Positions 1-8,481 of a stretch of DNA of 9,532 nt are shown piece after piece (position 1 is the stretch's first letter; every line of letters begins with the position of its first letter). Under the pieces are notes generated by a model, which searched no databases, had not been told where the DNA came from, and was given only the letters and a program-made list of their open reading frames with translations. The translations under genes and the position numbers were made by a program. Origin of the DNA: CALKKN01 sp050118555 (GTDB taxonomy: Bacteria; Pseudomonadota; Gammaproteobacteria; Xanthomonadales; SZUA-36); assembly GCA_050118555.1 (NCBI GenBank), contig JASFKQ010000144.1, forward strand, positions 1 to 9,532, in the 5' to 3' direction.

Positions 1-1602
<1,602 letters not shown>

Positions 1603-1814
1603 ATAACACCAAAGCCCTTTTTGGCTGCTCCATTTCCGCGATGGCGGCGCCTGAACACTCCAGCGGGCCGGTCGTGTACTGATGTACACCCCCGACTCCG
1701 CCTACGTGTCCAGACACCACCCTCACGAAAATGGCTTTGCCAAAAAATGTAGACACAACTCTTCGACAGAGTCACCAGATTTGAGGTTATGCGACAGCGT
1801 GCCTCATACCGGTT
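1603..1814 (+). other. 23S-5S internal transcribed spacer
   Basis: This 212-base spacer separates the 23S and 5S genes. I see no tRNA in it: there is no T-loop consensus and no cloverleaf. A 6-bp perfect hairpin is present at 1674-1689 (GTGTAC, loop TGAT, GTACAC), and a weaker one near 1609-1626. These could be processing sites for the precursor rRNA, but that is inference. It contains no convincing coding sequence. Confidence 0.8.
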
Positions 1815-1933
1815 TGCCTGGCGGCAATAGAGCATTGGTACCACCTGATCCCATCCCGAACTCAGCAGTGAAACGGTGCATCGCCAATGGTAGTGCGGGA
1901 GTTCCCGTGCGAGAGTAGGTCACTGCCAGGCAT
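1815..1933 (+). rRNA. rrf: 5S ribosomal RNA
   Basis: This is a complete 5S rRNA of about 119 bases, the normal length. The 5' strand of terminal helix I (TGCCTGGC, 1815-1822) pairs perfectly with GCCAGGCA at 1925-1932. The internal sequence carries the universally conserved blocks CCCGAACTCAG (loop B/C region) and GCGAGAGTAGG near the 3' end. It follows 23S in the standard order and is followed at once by a terminator, so it is the last gene of the rrn operon. Exact mature ends are inferred from E. coli. Confidence 0.97.
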
Positions 1934-1940
1934 CCATTCA

Positions 1941-1976
1941 AAAAGCCTCACCCTTACGGGTGGGGCTTTTTTCTTT
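1941..1976 (+). terminator. rrn operon terminator 1
   Basis: This is a 13-bp stem with a 4-base loop: AAAAGCCTCACCC (1941-1953), loop TTAC, GGGTGGGGCTTTT (1958-1970), with one G-T pair, followed by T-rich sequence to 1976. It starts 8 bases after 5S, the position of the first intrinsic terminator of an rRNA operon. Confidence 0.93.
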
Positions 1977-1978
1977 TC

Positions 1979-2111
1979 TGCCTGGCCGTGTGCACGATCA
2001 TCTGCGCTCCGCCGCCGCTGCGTGCAGAGACTGCTGCGCAGTCAAGGAGAGTCGCCGCGCGACGGCATGATTTGCGTGTATAGCGACACGCGACGCGGTC
2101 ACTGCCAGGCA
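1979..2111 (+). other. 5S-like remnant or structured RNA element between two rrn terminators
   Basis: The segment opens with TGCCTGGC (1979-1986) and closes with GCCAGGCA (2104-2111), exactly the two strands of the 5S terminal helix. The interior does not resemble 5S. Four further perfect, non-overlapping inverted repeats lie inside: TGCACG/CGTGCA (1991-1996 with 2021-2026), GACTGC/GCAGTC with a 3-base loop (2029-2043), GTCGC/GCGAC with a 3-base loop (2051-2063), and GCGTGT/ACACGC (2074-2079 with 2086-2091). Together they would form a multi-branched fold closed by an 8-bp stem. It may be a scrambled 5S duplicate, or a structured part of the rrn trailer like the region between T1 and T2 of E. 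coli rrnB. Any stable RNA product is speculative. Confidence 0.5.
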
Positions 2112-2115
2112 TCCA
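2097..2115 (+). repeat. 19-base direct repeat of the 5S 3' end
   Basis: GGTCACTGCCAGGCATCCA here is identical to 1918-1936, which spans the 3' end of 5S and three bases beyond it. The two copies are 179 bases apart, and each is followed by a terminator-like hairpin. As I recall it, E. coli rrnB likewise repeats the 5S 3' end (CTGCCAGGCATC) upstream of its second terminator, so this is probably an old duplication of the operon end. Confidence 0.9.
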
Positions 2116-2118
2116 ACT

Positions 2119-2155
2119 AAAACCCCGATCTGTACCGGCAGGTCGTGTTTTTTTT
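2119..2155 (+). terminator. rrn operon terminator 2 (putative)
   Basis: CGATCTG (2126-2132) pairs with CAGGTCG (2139-2145, one G-T pair) across loop TACCGG. The outer AAAAC (2119-2123) can pair with GTTTT (2147-2151) after a small internal loop. An uninterrupted run of eight T follows at 2148-2155. It lies just after the repeated 5S tail and would stop readthrough from terminator 1 before the halogenase gene. Confidence 0.75.
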
Positions 2156-2234
2156 GACCCTTACTTCACGGGCTGTGACCACGAGTTGGTACCATACGCA
2201 ACGGGACAGTTTTGCGCAGGGTTGCTCATGCACC

Positions 2235-3962
2235 ATGAAATCTGAATTTGATGTTGTAATTATCGGTGGTGGTCCGTCGGGCAGTACCTGCGCAGGGTTG
2301 TTGCGAAAATATGCTCCAGAACTTCGAGTCGCGCTTTTCGAACGCGAGGAGTTTCCGCGGGAACACGTTGGGGAAAGTATGCTGCCCCCCATCGGCCGCA
2401 TCCTGAACGAATTGGGATGTTGGGATGATGTCGAGGCCGCTGGCTTCCCAATCAAGATCGGCGCTACGTACCGCTGGGGCAACAGCGACAGGCTCTGGGA
2501 CTTCGAATTCATGCCGCTCGAAGCCTATCGCGAAGAATCCCGGCCGCGTGCATGGTCGCGACAGGCCCGTCAGCTTGCCCTTCAGGTGGAACGTGCACGC
2601 TACGACAAGATCCTGCTCGAGCATGCCGGACGCCTCGGTTGTGAAGTTTTCCAACCCGCACAGGTGCGGCGGATCCACACTTCGGGAGACCAGGTCGAGG
2701 CATTGACACTGGCGAACGGGGAGGAGGTGAGTGCCCATTGGTATGTAGACGCCTCCGGCGCCTCTGCAATCCTGCGACGAACGATCGGTGTAGGCACCGA
2801 AGTGCCGACGCGTCTGCAGAATGTGGCGTTCTGGGACTATTGGGAGAATGCCGAGTGGGCAATCCGGTATCCCGGGGGTGCGACACGAGTGCTGGTCCTC
2901 AGCATCGGCTCAGGTTGGGTCTGGTTCATTCCGCTGAGCCTTACCCGCACCTCGATCGGCTTCGTCTGCCCCAGGGATTTCTACAGGGAAAGTGACAAAA
3001 CGCCGGAGGAAATCTATCTCTGGGCCTTGCAGCAGGAGCCGTTGATCCGGGAATTGACCCTCAATGCAACGCGTTCAGGAACCGTGAATGCCACGCGTGA
3101 CTGGTCGTTCGTGGCCAGCAGGCTGGCTGGAGAGAACTGGTTACTGGCGGGGGAGGCGGCTGGCTTCGCCGACCCGATCCTGGCGGCAGGAATGACGCTG
3201 GCTCAGTCGTCGGCACGTGAAGCAGCCTATACGATCATTGCCTTGTCCGAAGGGGCCGATGACCCGGCATGGCTGAAATCACATTACGAAATGAATCAGC
3301 AAGCGCGACTGCGTCAACACATTCGCTTCGCCGACTTCTGGTATTCGGCCAACGGGAATTTCACGGATCTGCAGCGTTACACTGCCGAAATCGCGCGTGA
3401 TGCCGGCCTGGAGCTGGAACCGGATAAAGCATTTCAATGGCTGGGCATGGGCGGCTTCACGCTCGACGTGCCGGGCCAGGTGGGTATCGGCGCGCTGGAC
3501 CTGGCGGGTGCGAGGCAGATTGCGCAGCGCTTCGTCGGAGGTGAGACAGAATGGCAACTGTCGAAATTCAACAGGCTGTTCCTGCAACTCGAAGGAGCTG
3601 AGGAGCAGGAGATTCCAGCCTACGAGAACGGCAGGATTCACCGTGTACGCACCTATTGCAGGGAAGGGCGTCAATTGCCGGTGACTGGGATGTTCGCAGT
3701 TGCCCTGGACGCTGTTCGCCCCGGGCCCGAACTGGTCACCGGCATCATTCCGAGACTGCAGTCCTGGGCAGTCGGCCAGTCCGCGATGGAGCCCTCGCTG
3801 GTGATGCACCACTTGCTGCAGGTGCTGGAAGTCATGCTGGGCGACGGCTGGCTGCGGGGAGAAAGGGATCCTGCGGCACCGGGGATCGACCTCCGGACCC
3901 CCGTCGAAGGCCGTATCATTCACACCAACCAGGAGCTGAATGCCCGCCTGAAAGAGCGCTGA
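2235..3962 (+). CDS. Flavin-dependent halogenase family protein (FAD-dependent oxidoreductase)
   Basis: This 575-residue protein is predicted to be an FADH2-dependent halogenase, which turns chloride or bromide into an electrophilic halogen for an aromatic substrate. An N-terminal Rossmann FAD motif, VVIIGGGPSGS, spans residues 7-17. HVGESMLP (44-51) and a Lys at 74 in FPIKIGATYRWG follow; Lys74 sits where halogenases such as PrnA carry the catalytic lysine (my alignment by eye). The family hallmark WxWxIP is intact as WVWFIP at 228-233. A second FAD-contact region, GEAAGFADPILAAG, begins at 306. The C-terminal 200 or so residues are less recognisable and probably set the substrate. Start: the frame is open back to GTG 2145, but that codon lies in the terminator stem; ATG 2235 is preceded by AGGG and begins directly at the FAD motif. 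It appears monocistronic, with no flavin reductase or biosynthetic cluster visible. A non-halogenating oxidoreductase of the same superfamily is the main alternative. Confidence 0.85.
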   Translation: MKSEFDVVIIGGGPSGSTCAGLLRKYAPELRVALFEREEFPREHVGESMLPPIGRILNELGCWDDVEAAGFPIKIGATYRWGNSDRLWDFEFMPLEAYREESRPRAWSRQARQLALQVERARYDKILLEHAGRLGCEVFQPAQVRRIHTSGDQVEALTLANGEEVSAHWYVDASGASAILRRTIGVGTEVPTRLQNVAFWDYWENAEWAIRYPGGATRVLVLSIGSGWVWFIPLSLTRTSIGFVCPRDFYRESDKTPEEIYLWALQQEPLIRELTLNATRSGTVNATRDWSFVASRLAGENWLLAGEAAGFADPILAAGMTLAQSSAREAAYTIIALSEGADDPAWLKSHYEMNQQARLRQHIRFADFWYSANGNFTDLQRYTAEIARDAGLELEPDKAFQWLGMGGFTLDVPGQVGIGALDLAGARQIAQRFVGGETEWQLSKFNRLFLQLEGAEEQEIPAYENGRIHRVRTYCREGRQLPVTGMFAVALDAVRPGPELVTGIIPRLQSWAVGQSAMEPSLVMHHLLQVLEVMLGDGWLRGERDPAAPGIDLRTPVEGRIIHTNQELNARLKER

Positions 3963-3977
3963 GTATTGACCGGACGC

Positions 3978-4008
3978 AAAAAAGCCCGCGGCCACGGCCG
4001 CGGGCTTT
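3978..4008. terminator. Bidirectional terminator between convergent genes
   Basis: A 12-bp perfect stem, AAAGCCCGCGGC (3981-3992) and GCCGCGGGCTTT (3997-4008), closes a 4-base loop. Six A residues at 3978-3983 give a T-run on the minus strand, so it is best suited to the minus-strand gene ending at 4028. On the plus strand the T-run is only three bases, but it also follows the halogenase stop by about 20 bases. Confidence 0.9.
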
Positions 4009-4027
4009 CAGCCAGTCGTCTTATGCC

Positions 4028-5326
4028 TTAGATGAATCGGCGATAGCCGATGATTCCAAGTCCGAGCATCGACAGTGCCAGGATCGCGATCCCGTAGTCC
4101 GACAGCGTGGGTATGCCCTCGTAGAATACGGTATTCGTAATCGTGCAACTGTTTCCACTGTCTGGGCTGATCTGGAACTCCGAGCAGCCGTTGTCGGTTA
4201 CCACGATGGACTCGTCGAACAGGGTCTCCTCAACCGAGCAAGTATTGCCAAGGTAGGAGGGGACGACCTGCGTGGTGAAAACCTCGTCGCCATCGCCATA
4301 GAACTCGCTGTCGCCCAGGATTGGCGCATCGCATTCGAGTGACAGACTGAATCGGGTATCGATATCGCCCCCGCTGCCGTTTTCGAATACCCATTCTTTG
4401 GTTATCTCGACATCGACGGGCGCGGGAGTATTGGTAATGTCACAGGTGTACAGACCGGTGGTTACGTCACCCCAGGAGCAACCGTCGCCGCCCGTTCCGC
4501 TCAGCTCCGCGGTATAGCCCGCCGGTCCGCCCGACTCGGTAACTTCGCATACTGCACCGCTCTCGGGGATGTCGGTCACCACGAAGGTCACGCCCGGTCC
4601 ACCGCCCGCAATGGTGAAGTGCTGCTCCAATGGCGAGCCCGAGTTGCAGATCAACGTGACCTCGACTTCGGCGGGATTGCCATCCGTGAATTCTTTGCTG
4701 ACCTTGAAGGCTGCACGATCCGTGGGAACGCATCCGATGTCCAGGCTCCAGTCATTGAGGGTGCCGCTATCGCCACCCGCCAGATCTTCGAAGCCCAGAG
4801 TCCACTCGCCATCCGCGATTTGGCTGTCGAAGGCGGAGAGCGGATTGTTGGGGATTACGTCGCCCGAGATGGCGGGAAGATTGTTACACATGTCCTCCGC
4901 GGTCACTGATGCGTCATCGTCGAAAACGGCCGCGATGTCATCGCCCGAGCAGCCAAACGTCGTTGCAGGCACTCCCGGTCGATCGAGGATCGTCACGGAC
5001 GTTCCTTCTGGAGAGGTCAATGTGAATGCGAGGTCTCCGACCCAGGAATGCGTGACATCGAGCCCCACGTTCACATCACTGACGGCTCCGCAACCGCCGA
5101 TATCCATCGAACTTGAGCCGGAACCGTTGTCGGCAATCTCGGAAGGACACCCGGTTCCGCCGCTGCCAGAGCATGTCGTACCCGGCAATACCACTTCGGC
5201 CTCCAGTCGGCTGACTGACGTGCCAGAGGGCATGATGCTGTTTTCCGGACTTTTCTGGATAGCCGCCTCGGCGTGTGCCGCCAGGGCACAACCGATCAGT
5301 ACACTCAAAGTTCGCTTATGAAACAT
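4028..5326 (-). CDS. Secreted P-domain protein with IPTL-CTERM sorting signal
   Basis: This 432-residue protein is exported and probably surface-associated. A signal peptide covers about residues 1-21 (MFHKR, hydrophobic LSVLIGCALAA, then AHAEA). Residues of about 75-198 resemble the proprotein-convertase P domain, a beta sandwich: GLDVTHSWVGDLAFTLTSPEG, then DGEWTLGFEDLAGGDSGTLNDWSLDI. Two related repeats follow at about 207-300 and 305-400. Each starts with a K-E-F/W strand, carries paired Cys and ends in C-(D/T)-I-T-N-T, as in immunoglobulin-like or prealbumin-like repeats of bacterial surface proteins. The tail IPTLSDYG (405-412), a hydrophobic segment and final YRRFI form an IPTL-CTERM signal, which in other proteobacteria is processed by exosortase H; none is in this window. 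No protease catalytic domain is present, so it is not itself a subtilase. The upstream in-frame GTG (5335) overlaps the Shine-Dalgarno sequence, so ATG 5326 was chosen. The protein is acidic and Gly/Ser-rich. Its specific role is unknown. Confidence 0.85.
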   Translation of the reverse strand: MFHKRTLSVLIGCALAAHAEAAIQKSPENSIMPSGTSVSRLEAEVVLPGTTCSGSGGTGCPSEIADNGSGSSSMDIGGCGAVSDVNVGLDVTHSWVGDLAFTLTSPEGTSVTILDRPGVPATTFGCSGDDIAAVFDDDASVTAEDMCNNLPAISGDVIPNNPLSAFDSQIADGEWTLGFEDLAGGDSGTLNDWSLDIGCVPTDRAAFKVSKEFTDGNPAEVEVTLICNSGSPLEQHFTIAGGGPGVTFVVTDIPESGAVCEVTESGGPAGYTAELSGTGGDGCSWGDVTTGLYTCDITNTPAPVDVEITKEWVFENGSGGDIDTRFSLSLECDAPILGDSEFYGDGDEVFTTQVVPSYLGNTCSVEETLFDESIVVTDNGCSEFQISPDSGNSCTITNTVFYEGIPTLSDYGIAILALSMLGLGIIGYRRFI

Positions 5327-5334
5327 GATAGACA

Positions 5335-5340
5335 CTCCTC
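5335..5340 (-). promoter_or_regulatory. Shine-Dalgarno site fixing the start of the IPTL-CTERM gene
   Basis: On the minus strand GAGGAG occupies 5340-5335 and lies 8 bases before ATG 5326. This is ideal spacing and rules out the overlapping GTG at 5335 as start. Confidence 0.8.
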
Positions 5341-5498
5341 AATCATCGCGATTGGGAACCACCGGTTTCGTCTGATCTGCCGTCCATTTTTCGGCAAGGT
5401 CCCCATTTCAAGGTCGTGAGTTTACACCGTAACCACCGTTCCCTGCCAGCCCGGTACGCTCGGAACCTGCTGGACTTCGCCTGTTAAACGGCCTTGAA

Positions 5499-5520
5499 AA
5501 AAAGGGTCAGAGCCCTTTTT
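5499..5520. repeat. A/T-flanked hairpin in intergenic region (REP-like or terminator-like)
   Basis: AAAAAGGG (5499-5506) pairs perfectly with CCCTTTTT (5513-5520) around loop TCAGAG. A second nested option is GGGTC (5504-5508) with GACCC (5523-5527). It looks like a bidirectional terminator but follows no gene on either strand: upstream is the 5' side of the IPTL-CTERM gene, downstream the 5' side of the ABC gene. The GGGTCAGAGCCCTTTT word resembles dispersed intergenic repeats I associate with gammaproteobacterial genomes, which is an impression and not a match. The remaining intergenic bases (5341-5498 and 5521-5618) show no clear promoter or gene. Confidence 0.55.
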
Positions 5521-5618
5521 CCGACCCTCCATTTCTCCCCGGCTTTCCCAACCCTTTACTCCAGCCGCGGCACTGCGGAGAATTGGGGCTAGCCCATGTT
5601 GTCCCTTCCGAACCCGTC

Positions 5619-6449
5619 ATGACCGAAGCACCTCTGATCGAAATCCACAACGCCACGGTCTGGCGCGGCTCCACCCGCGTATTCCGGGACTTCTCCCTGA
5701 CCATCGACCGGCACGAACGGGTGGCGGTGCTGGGCCCGAACGGCGCCGGCAAGACGACCCTGTTGCAGACCATCAATCGGGAACTCTATCCGGTTGTGCG
5801 CGAAAACTCATGGATCCGCATCCTGGGCCGGGAGCGCTGGAACGTCTGGGACCTGCGCGAGGACATTGGCTGGGTTTCCCAGGACCTGCAGGCGCGTTTC
5901 CTGCCCAACTCGACTGTGCTCGACGCGGTGGTCTCGGGATACTTCTCCACCATAGGGGTACACGCACAGTTGCGGGACTCGATTACGGTGGAGCGACTCG
6001 ACCATGCCGGCTCGCTGATTCGCGGTATGGGCCTCGAGGGTTTGGAGGATCGTGAGTTCCGCACCCTGTCCACGGGGCAGCAGCGCCGCTGCCTGCTGGC
6101 GCGCGCCCTGGTGCACGACCCGCACAGCCTGATCCTGGACGAGCCGACGTCCGGTCTCGACATGACCGCCAGCTTCGACCTGCTGACGCGAATCCGCGGC
6201 CTGGCCAGGCGTGGCCGCAGCCTGGTTCTGGTGTCGCATCATCTCAGCGACATCCCACCGGAAATCGAGCGCGTGGTGCTGCTGAAAAACGGCCGGGTGG
6301 CCGCGGATGGCCCCAAAGCATCGGTGCTGACCGAAGAATGGCTGAGCGCGGTTTACGAGACGCGTCTGCGCCTGGCCGAAAACGACGGGTTCTATTTCGC
6401 ATGGCCGGCGGGGGAACCCCCGAATTGCTCGTCTGAGCCACTCGCCTGA
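5619..6449 (+). CDS. ABC transporter ATP-binding protein
   Basis: This 276-residue protein is a single, complete nucleotide-binding domain. Walker A is GPNGAGKT (39-46), the Q-loop Gln is in WVSQDL (Gln88), the signature is LSTGQQ (150-155), Walker B is LILDE (171-175) followed by the D-loop SGLD, and the switch His is in VSHH (His207). All residues needed for ATP hydrolysis are therefore present. It has no membrane segment, and no permease or binding protein lies beside it, so the substrate cannot be inferred. It may pair with a permease encoded elsewhere, or be a soluble cytosolic ATPase; STGQ-type signatures occur in ModF/YlmA-like orphan cassettes. The frame is open to TTG 5583, but the product from ATG 5619 begins right at the usual first strand of the fold; no strong Shine-Dalgarno sequence precedes either. 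It converges on the gloC-like gene, with 9 bases between the two stop codons. Confidence 0.9.
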   Translation: MTEAPLIEIHNATVWRGSTRVFRDFSLTIDRHERVAVLGPNGAGKTTLLQTINRELYPVVRENSWIRILGRERWNVWDLREDIGWVSQDLQARFLPNSTVLDAVVSGYFSTIGVHAQLRDSITVERLDHAGSLIRGMGLEGLEDREFRTLSTGQQRRCLLARALVHDPHSLILDEPTSGLDMTASFDLLTRIRGLARRGRSLVLVSHHLSDIPPEIERVVLLKNGRVAADGPKASVLTEEWLSAVYETRLRLAENDGFYFAWPAGEPPNCSSEPLA

Positions 6450-6450
6450 T

Positions 6451-6466
6451 CGCGCCTGTCAGCGCG
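6451..6466. other. Small hairpin across the convergent gene junction
   Basis: CGCGC (6451-6455) and GCGCG (6462-6466) flank a 6-base loop in the 9-base gap and the stop codon of the minus-strand gene. There is no T-run, so intrinsic termination is doubtful. It is the only structure available to separate the two transcripts. Confidence 0.3.
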
Positions 6467-7109
6467 CAGCCGCATCTCCGACGTACGGGTTGGTGCGCCG
6501 TTCCTCGCCAAATGTCGATGTGGGGCCATGGCCCGGGATGAAGGTCACTTCCTCGCCCAGTGGAAACAGCTTGTCGCGGATGCTGGAGATGAGTTGCTGA
6601 TGGTTCCCGCCCGGAAAGTCCGTTCGTCCGATGGAGCCGCGAAACAGCACGTCGCCCACCCAGGCCAGATGTCGCCCGCGATGATGAAAGACCACGTGTC
6701 CCGGCGTATGCCCCGGGCAATGCAGCACCTCGAATTCCAGGTCGCCCACGGTCACCCTGTCGCCATCCTCCAGCCAGCGGTCGGGCGTGAACGGATTCGC
6801 CGGCGGAAACCCGGACATGCGGCACCACTCCGGAAGCCTCTCGAGCCAGAAACTGTCGCCCCGGTGCGGTCCTTCGATGGGGATGTCCAGTTGCTGGCGA
6901 AGCAGGTCCGAGGCGGCGCAGTGATCAACGTGTGCATGGGTCAACAGGATCTTTTCGACGACGGCATCCATCTTCTCGACGGCCTCCAGGATCCGGGCAG
7001 CGTCACCGCCCGGGTCGACTATCGCGGCCTTGCCCGTGCGGACACACCGAACCACGGAACAGTTCTGCTGGTAGGGTGTTACCGGAACGATGGTGCACTG
7101 GATGGTCAT
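6459..7109 (-). CDS. gloC: Type II glyoxalase, YcbL/GloC-like hydroxyacylglutathione hydrolase
   Basis: This 216-residue metallo-beta-lactamase-fold hydrolase matches E. coli YcbL (GloC) almost end to end, with shared stretches such as VDPGGDA, LTPDRWL-like FTPDRWL, VLHCPGHTPGHVVF and FIPGHGP. The role in E. coli is hydrolysis of S-D-lactoylglutathione, the second step of methylglyoxal detoxification in the cytosol. The metal ligands are all visible: THAHVDH (His58, His60, Asp62, His63), His134 in CPGHTPGH, Asp153 in VGDVLF and His194 in FIPGHGP. Length is normal for the short GloC form, which lacks the C-terminal helical domain of classic GloB. The start codon ATG at 7109 fits the homologue's N terminus (TIQCTIVPVTPYQQNC), although no good Shine-Dalgarno sequence precedes it. 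It is divergent from the SMUG1 gene. Substrate range in this organism is inferred from family. Confidence 0.92.
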   Translation of the reverse strand: MTIQCTIVPVTPYQQNCSVVRCVRTGKAAIVDPGGDAARILEAVEKMDAVVEKILLTHAHVDHCAASDLLRQQLDIPIEGPHRGDSFWLERLPEWCRMSGFPPANPFTPDRWLEDGDRVTVGDLEFEVLHCPGHTPGHVVFHHRGRHLAWVGDVLFRGSIGRTDFPGGNHQQLISSIRDKLFPLGEEVTFIPGHGPTSTFGEERRTNPYVGDAAAR

Positions 7110-7170
7110 GCTACGGTGCTGGATTTCGCCGCTTTCGAGGCGCGCCAGAATAGCATAGTCGTGCCCGGGC

Positions 7171-7198
7171 TTGTCAGTGATTCCAGGGCGTGAATAAT
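7171..7198 (+). promoter_or_regulatory. Putative sigma-70 promoter for the SMUG1 cluster
   Basis: TTGTCA (7171-7176) and AATAAT (7193-7198) each match the consensus -35 and -10 boxes at five of six positions, with a 16-base spacer. Transcription would begin near 7205 and give a leader of under 40 bases before ATG 7243. It lies in the 133-base gap between gloC and the SMUG1 gene. The prediction is by eye. Confidence 0.5.
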
Positions 7199-7242
7199 GG
7201 TTCCGCCGGCGCTACGCATTAACTCGTATTGGAAAGGGATGG

Positions 7243-7974
<732 letters not shown>

Positions 7975-7989
7975 AACGGAGACGATAAG

Positions 7990-8478
7990 ATGTCGGAGAG
8001 CAAGGCGTTCCAGGATTACTACCCGGACGAATTGAGCCACTGCTACGGCTGTGGCCGTAACAATCCTCGGGGCCATCACCTGAAGAGTTACTGGGACGGC
8101 GACACAACGGTCGCCCGGTTCACTCCCAGCCCCTGGCATATCGCGATACCCGGCTATGTCTACGGTGGTCTCCTCGCTTCGCTCATTGACTGCCACGGAA
8201 CCGGTAGCGCGGCCGCGGCGGCCTGCCGGGCCGAAGGGCGTGAGATGGGGAGCGAACCGCCCCTGCGCTTTGTTACGGCCTCGCTCGAAGTGAATTACCT
8301 GGCGCCGACGCCGCTCGGGCCGGAATTGCTGCTCCGGGGGGATATCATCGAGGCCTCGTCCCGCAAGGCCATCATCGACATCACGCTCAGTGCCGAGGGT
8401 TTGCGCACGGCACGCGGCAGGGTCGTGGCCGTCCGGATGCCGGAGTCCTTCGTTCACGCAACAACGGAAAGGGGATGA
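7990..8478 (+). CDS. PaaI-family hotdog-fold thioesterase
   Basis: This 162-residue protein is a probable acyl-CoA thioesterase of the hotdog superfamily, acting in the cytosol, probably as a dimer or tetramer. The segment PGYVYGGLLASLIDCHG (54-70) is the hotdog central-helix motif; Asp67 occupies the position of the catalytic Asp of PaaI-type enzymes. The His usual before the GG pair is Tyr58 here. The N-terminal part carries HCYGCGRNNPRG (17-28) with two Cys in a CxxC arrangement, common in this uncharacterised subgroup and possibly metal-binding or structural. The second half (FVTASLEVNYLAPTPLG) is the typical long strand region. GGAG at 7978-7981 lies 8 bases upstream of ATG 7990. It sits between SMUG1 and SirB2 with short gaps, so cotranscription is likely. 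The acyl substrate is unknown. Confidence 0.85.
   Translation: MSESKAFQDYYPDELSHCYGCGRNNPRGHHLKSYWDGDTTVARFTPSPWHIAIPGYVYGGLLASLIDCHGTGSAAAAACRAEGREMGSEPPLRFVTASLEVNYLAPTPLGPELLLRGDIIEASSRKAIIDITLSAEGLRTARGRVVAVRMPESFVHATTERG
8468..8474 (+). promoter_or_regulatory. Shine-Dalgarno site for the TTG-started SirB2 gene
   Basis: AAAGGGG at 8468-8474 is 7 bases before TTG 8482. The nearby ATG 8475 would give only four codons before a stop, and the next Met of the SirB2 frame is 38 codons inside the protein, past the first membrane segment. Confidence 0.7.
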
Positions 8479-8481
8479 ACA

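Noticed and set aside
1979..2115. tRNA-like reading of the element, because it has an acceptor-like stem, several arms and ends in TCCA
   Set aside because: There is no T-loop or anticodon-arm consensus, it is too long, and the CCA ending is shared with the 5S downstream sequence it was copied from.
1887..2120. 77-residue open frame on the plus strand
   Set aside because: It overlaps the 5S rRNA and terminator 1 and shows no protein-like features.
2145..2234. Longer N terminus for the halogenase from GTG 2145
   Set aside because: The start codon is inside the terminator stem and the extra 30 residues precede the FAD motif that normally begins the protein.
2213..2300. 12-base direct repeat TGCGCAGGGTTG at 2213-2224 and 2289-2300
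   Set aside because: It is short, and the second copy encodes conserved residues of the FAD-binding region; chance is the simplest explanation.
4569..5321. 250-residue plus-strand open frame
   Set aside because: It is antisense to the IPTL-CTERM protein, which has a signal peptide, ordered domains and a sorting tail; the shadow is low-complexity Ser/Pro/Thr sequence.
5438..5466. GTTCC/GGAAC inverted repeat with a 19-base interior, considered as a riboswitch or operator
   Set aside because: The 5-bp arms are too weak and I recognise no riboswitch consensus on either strand.
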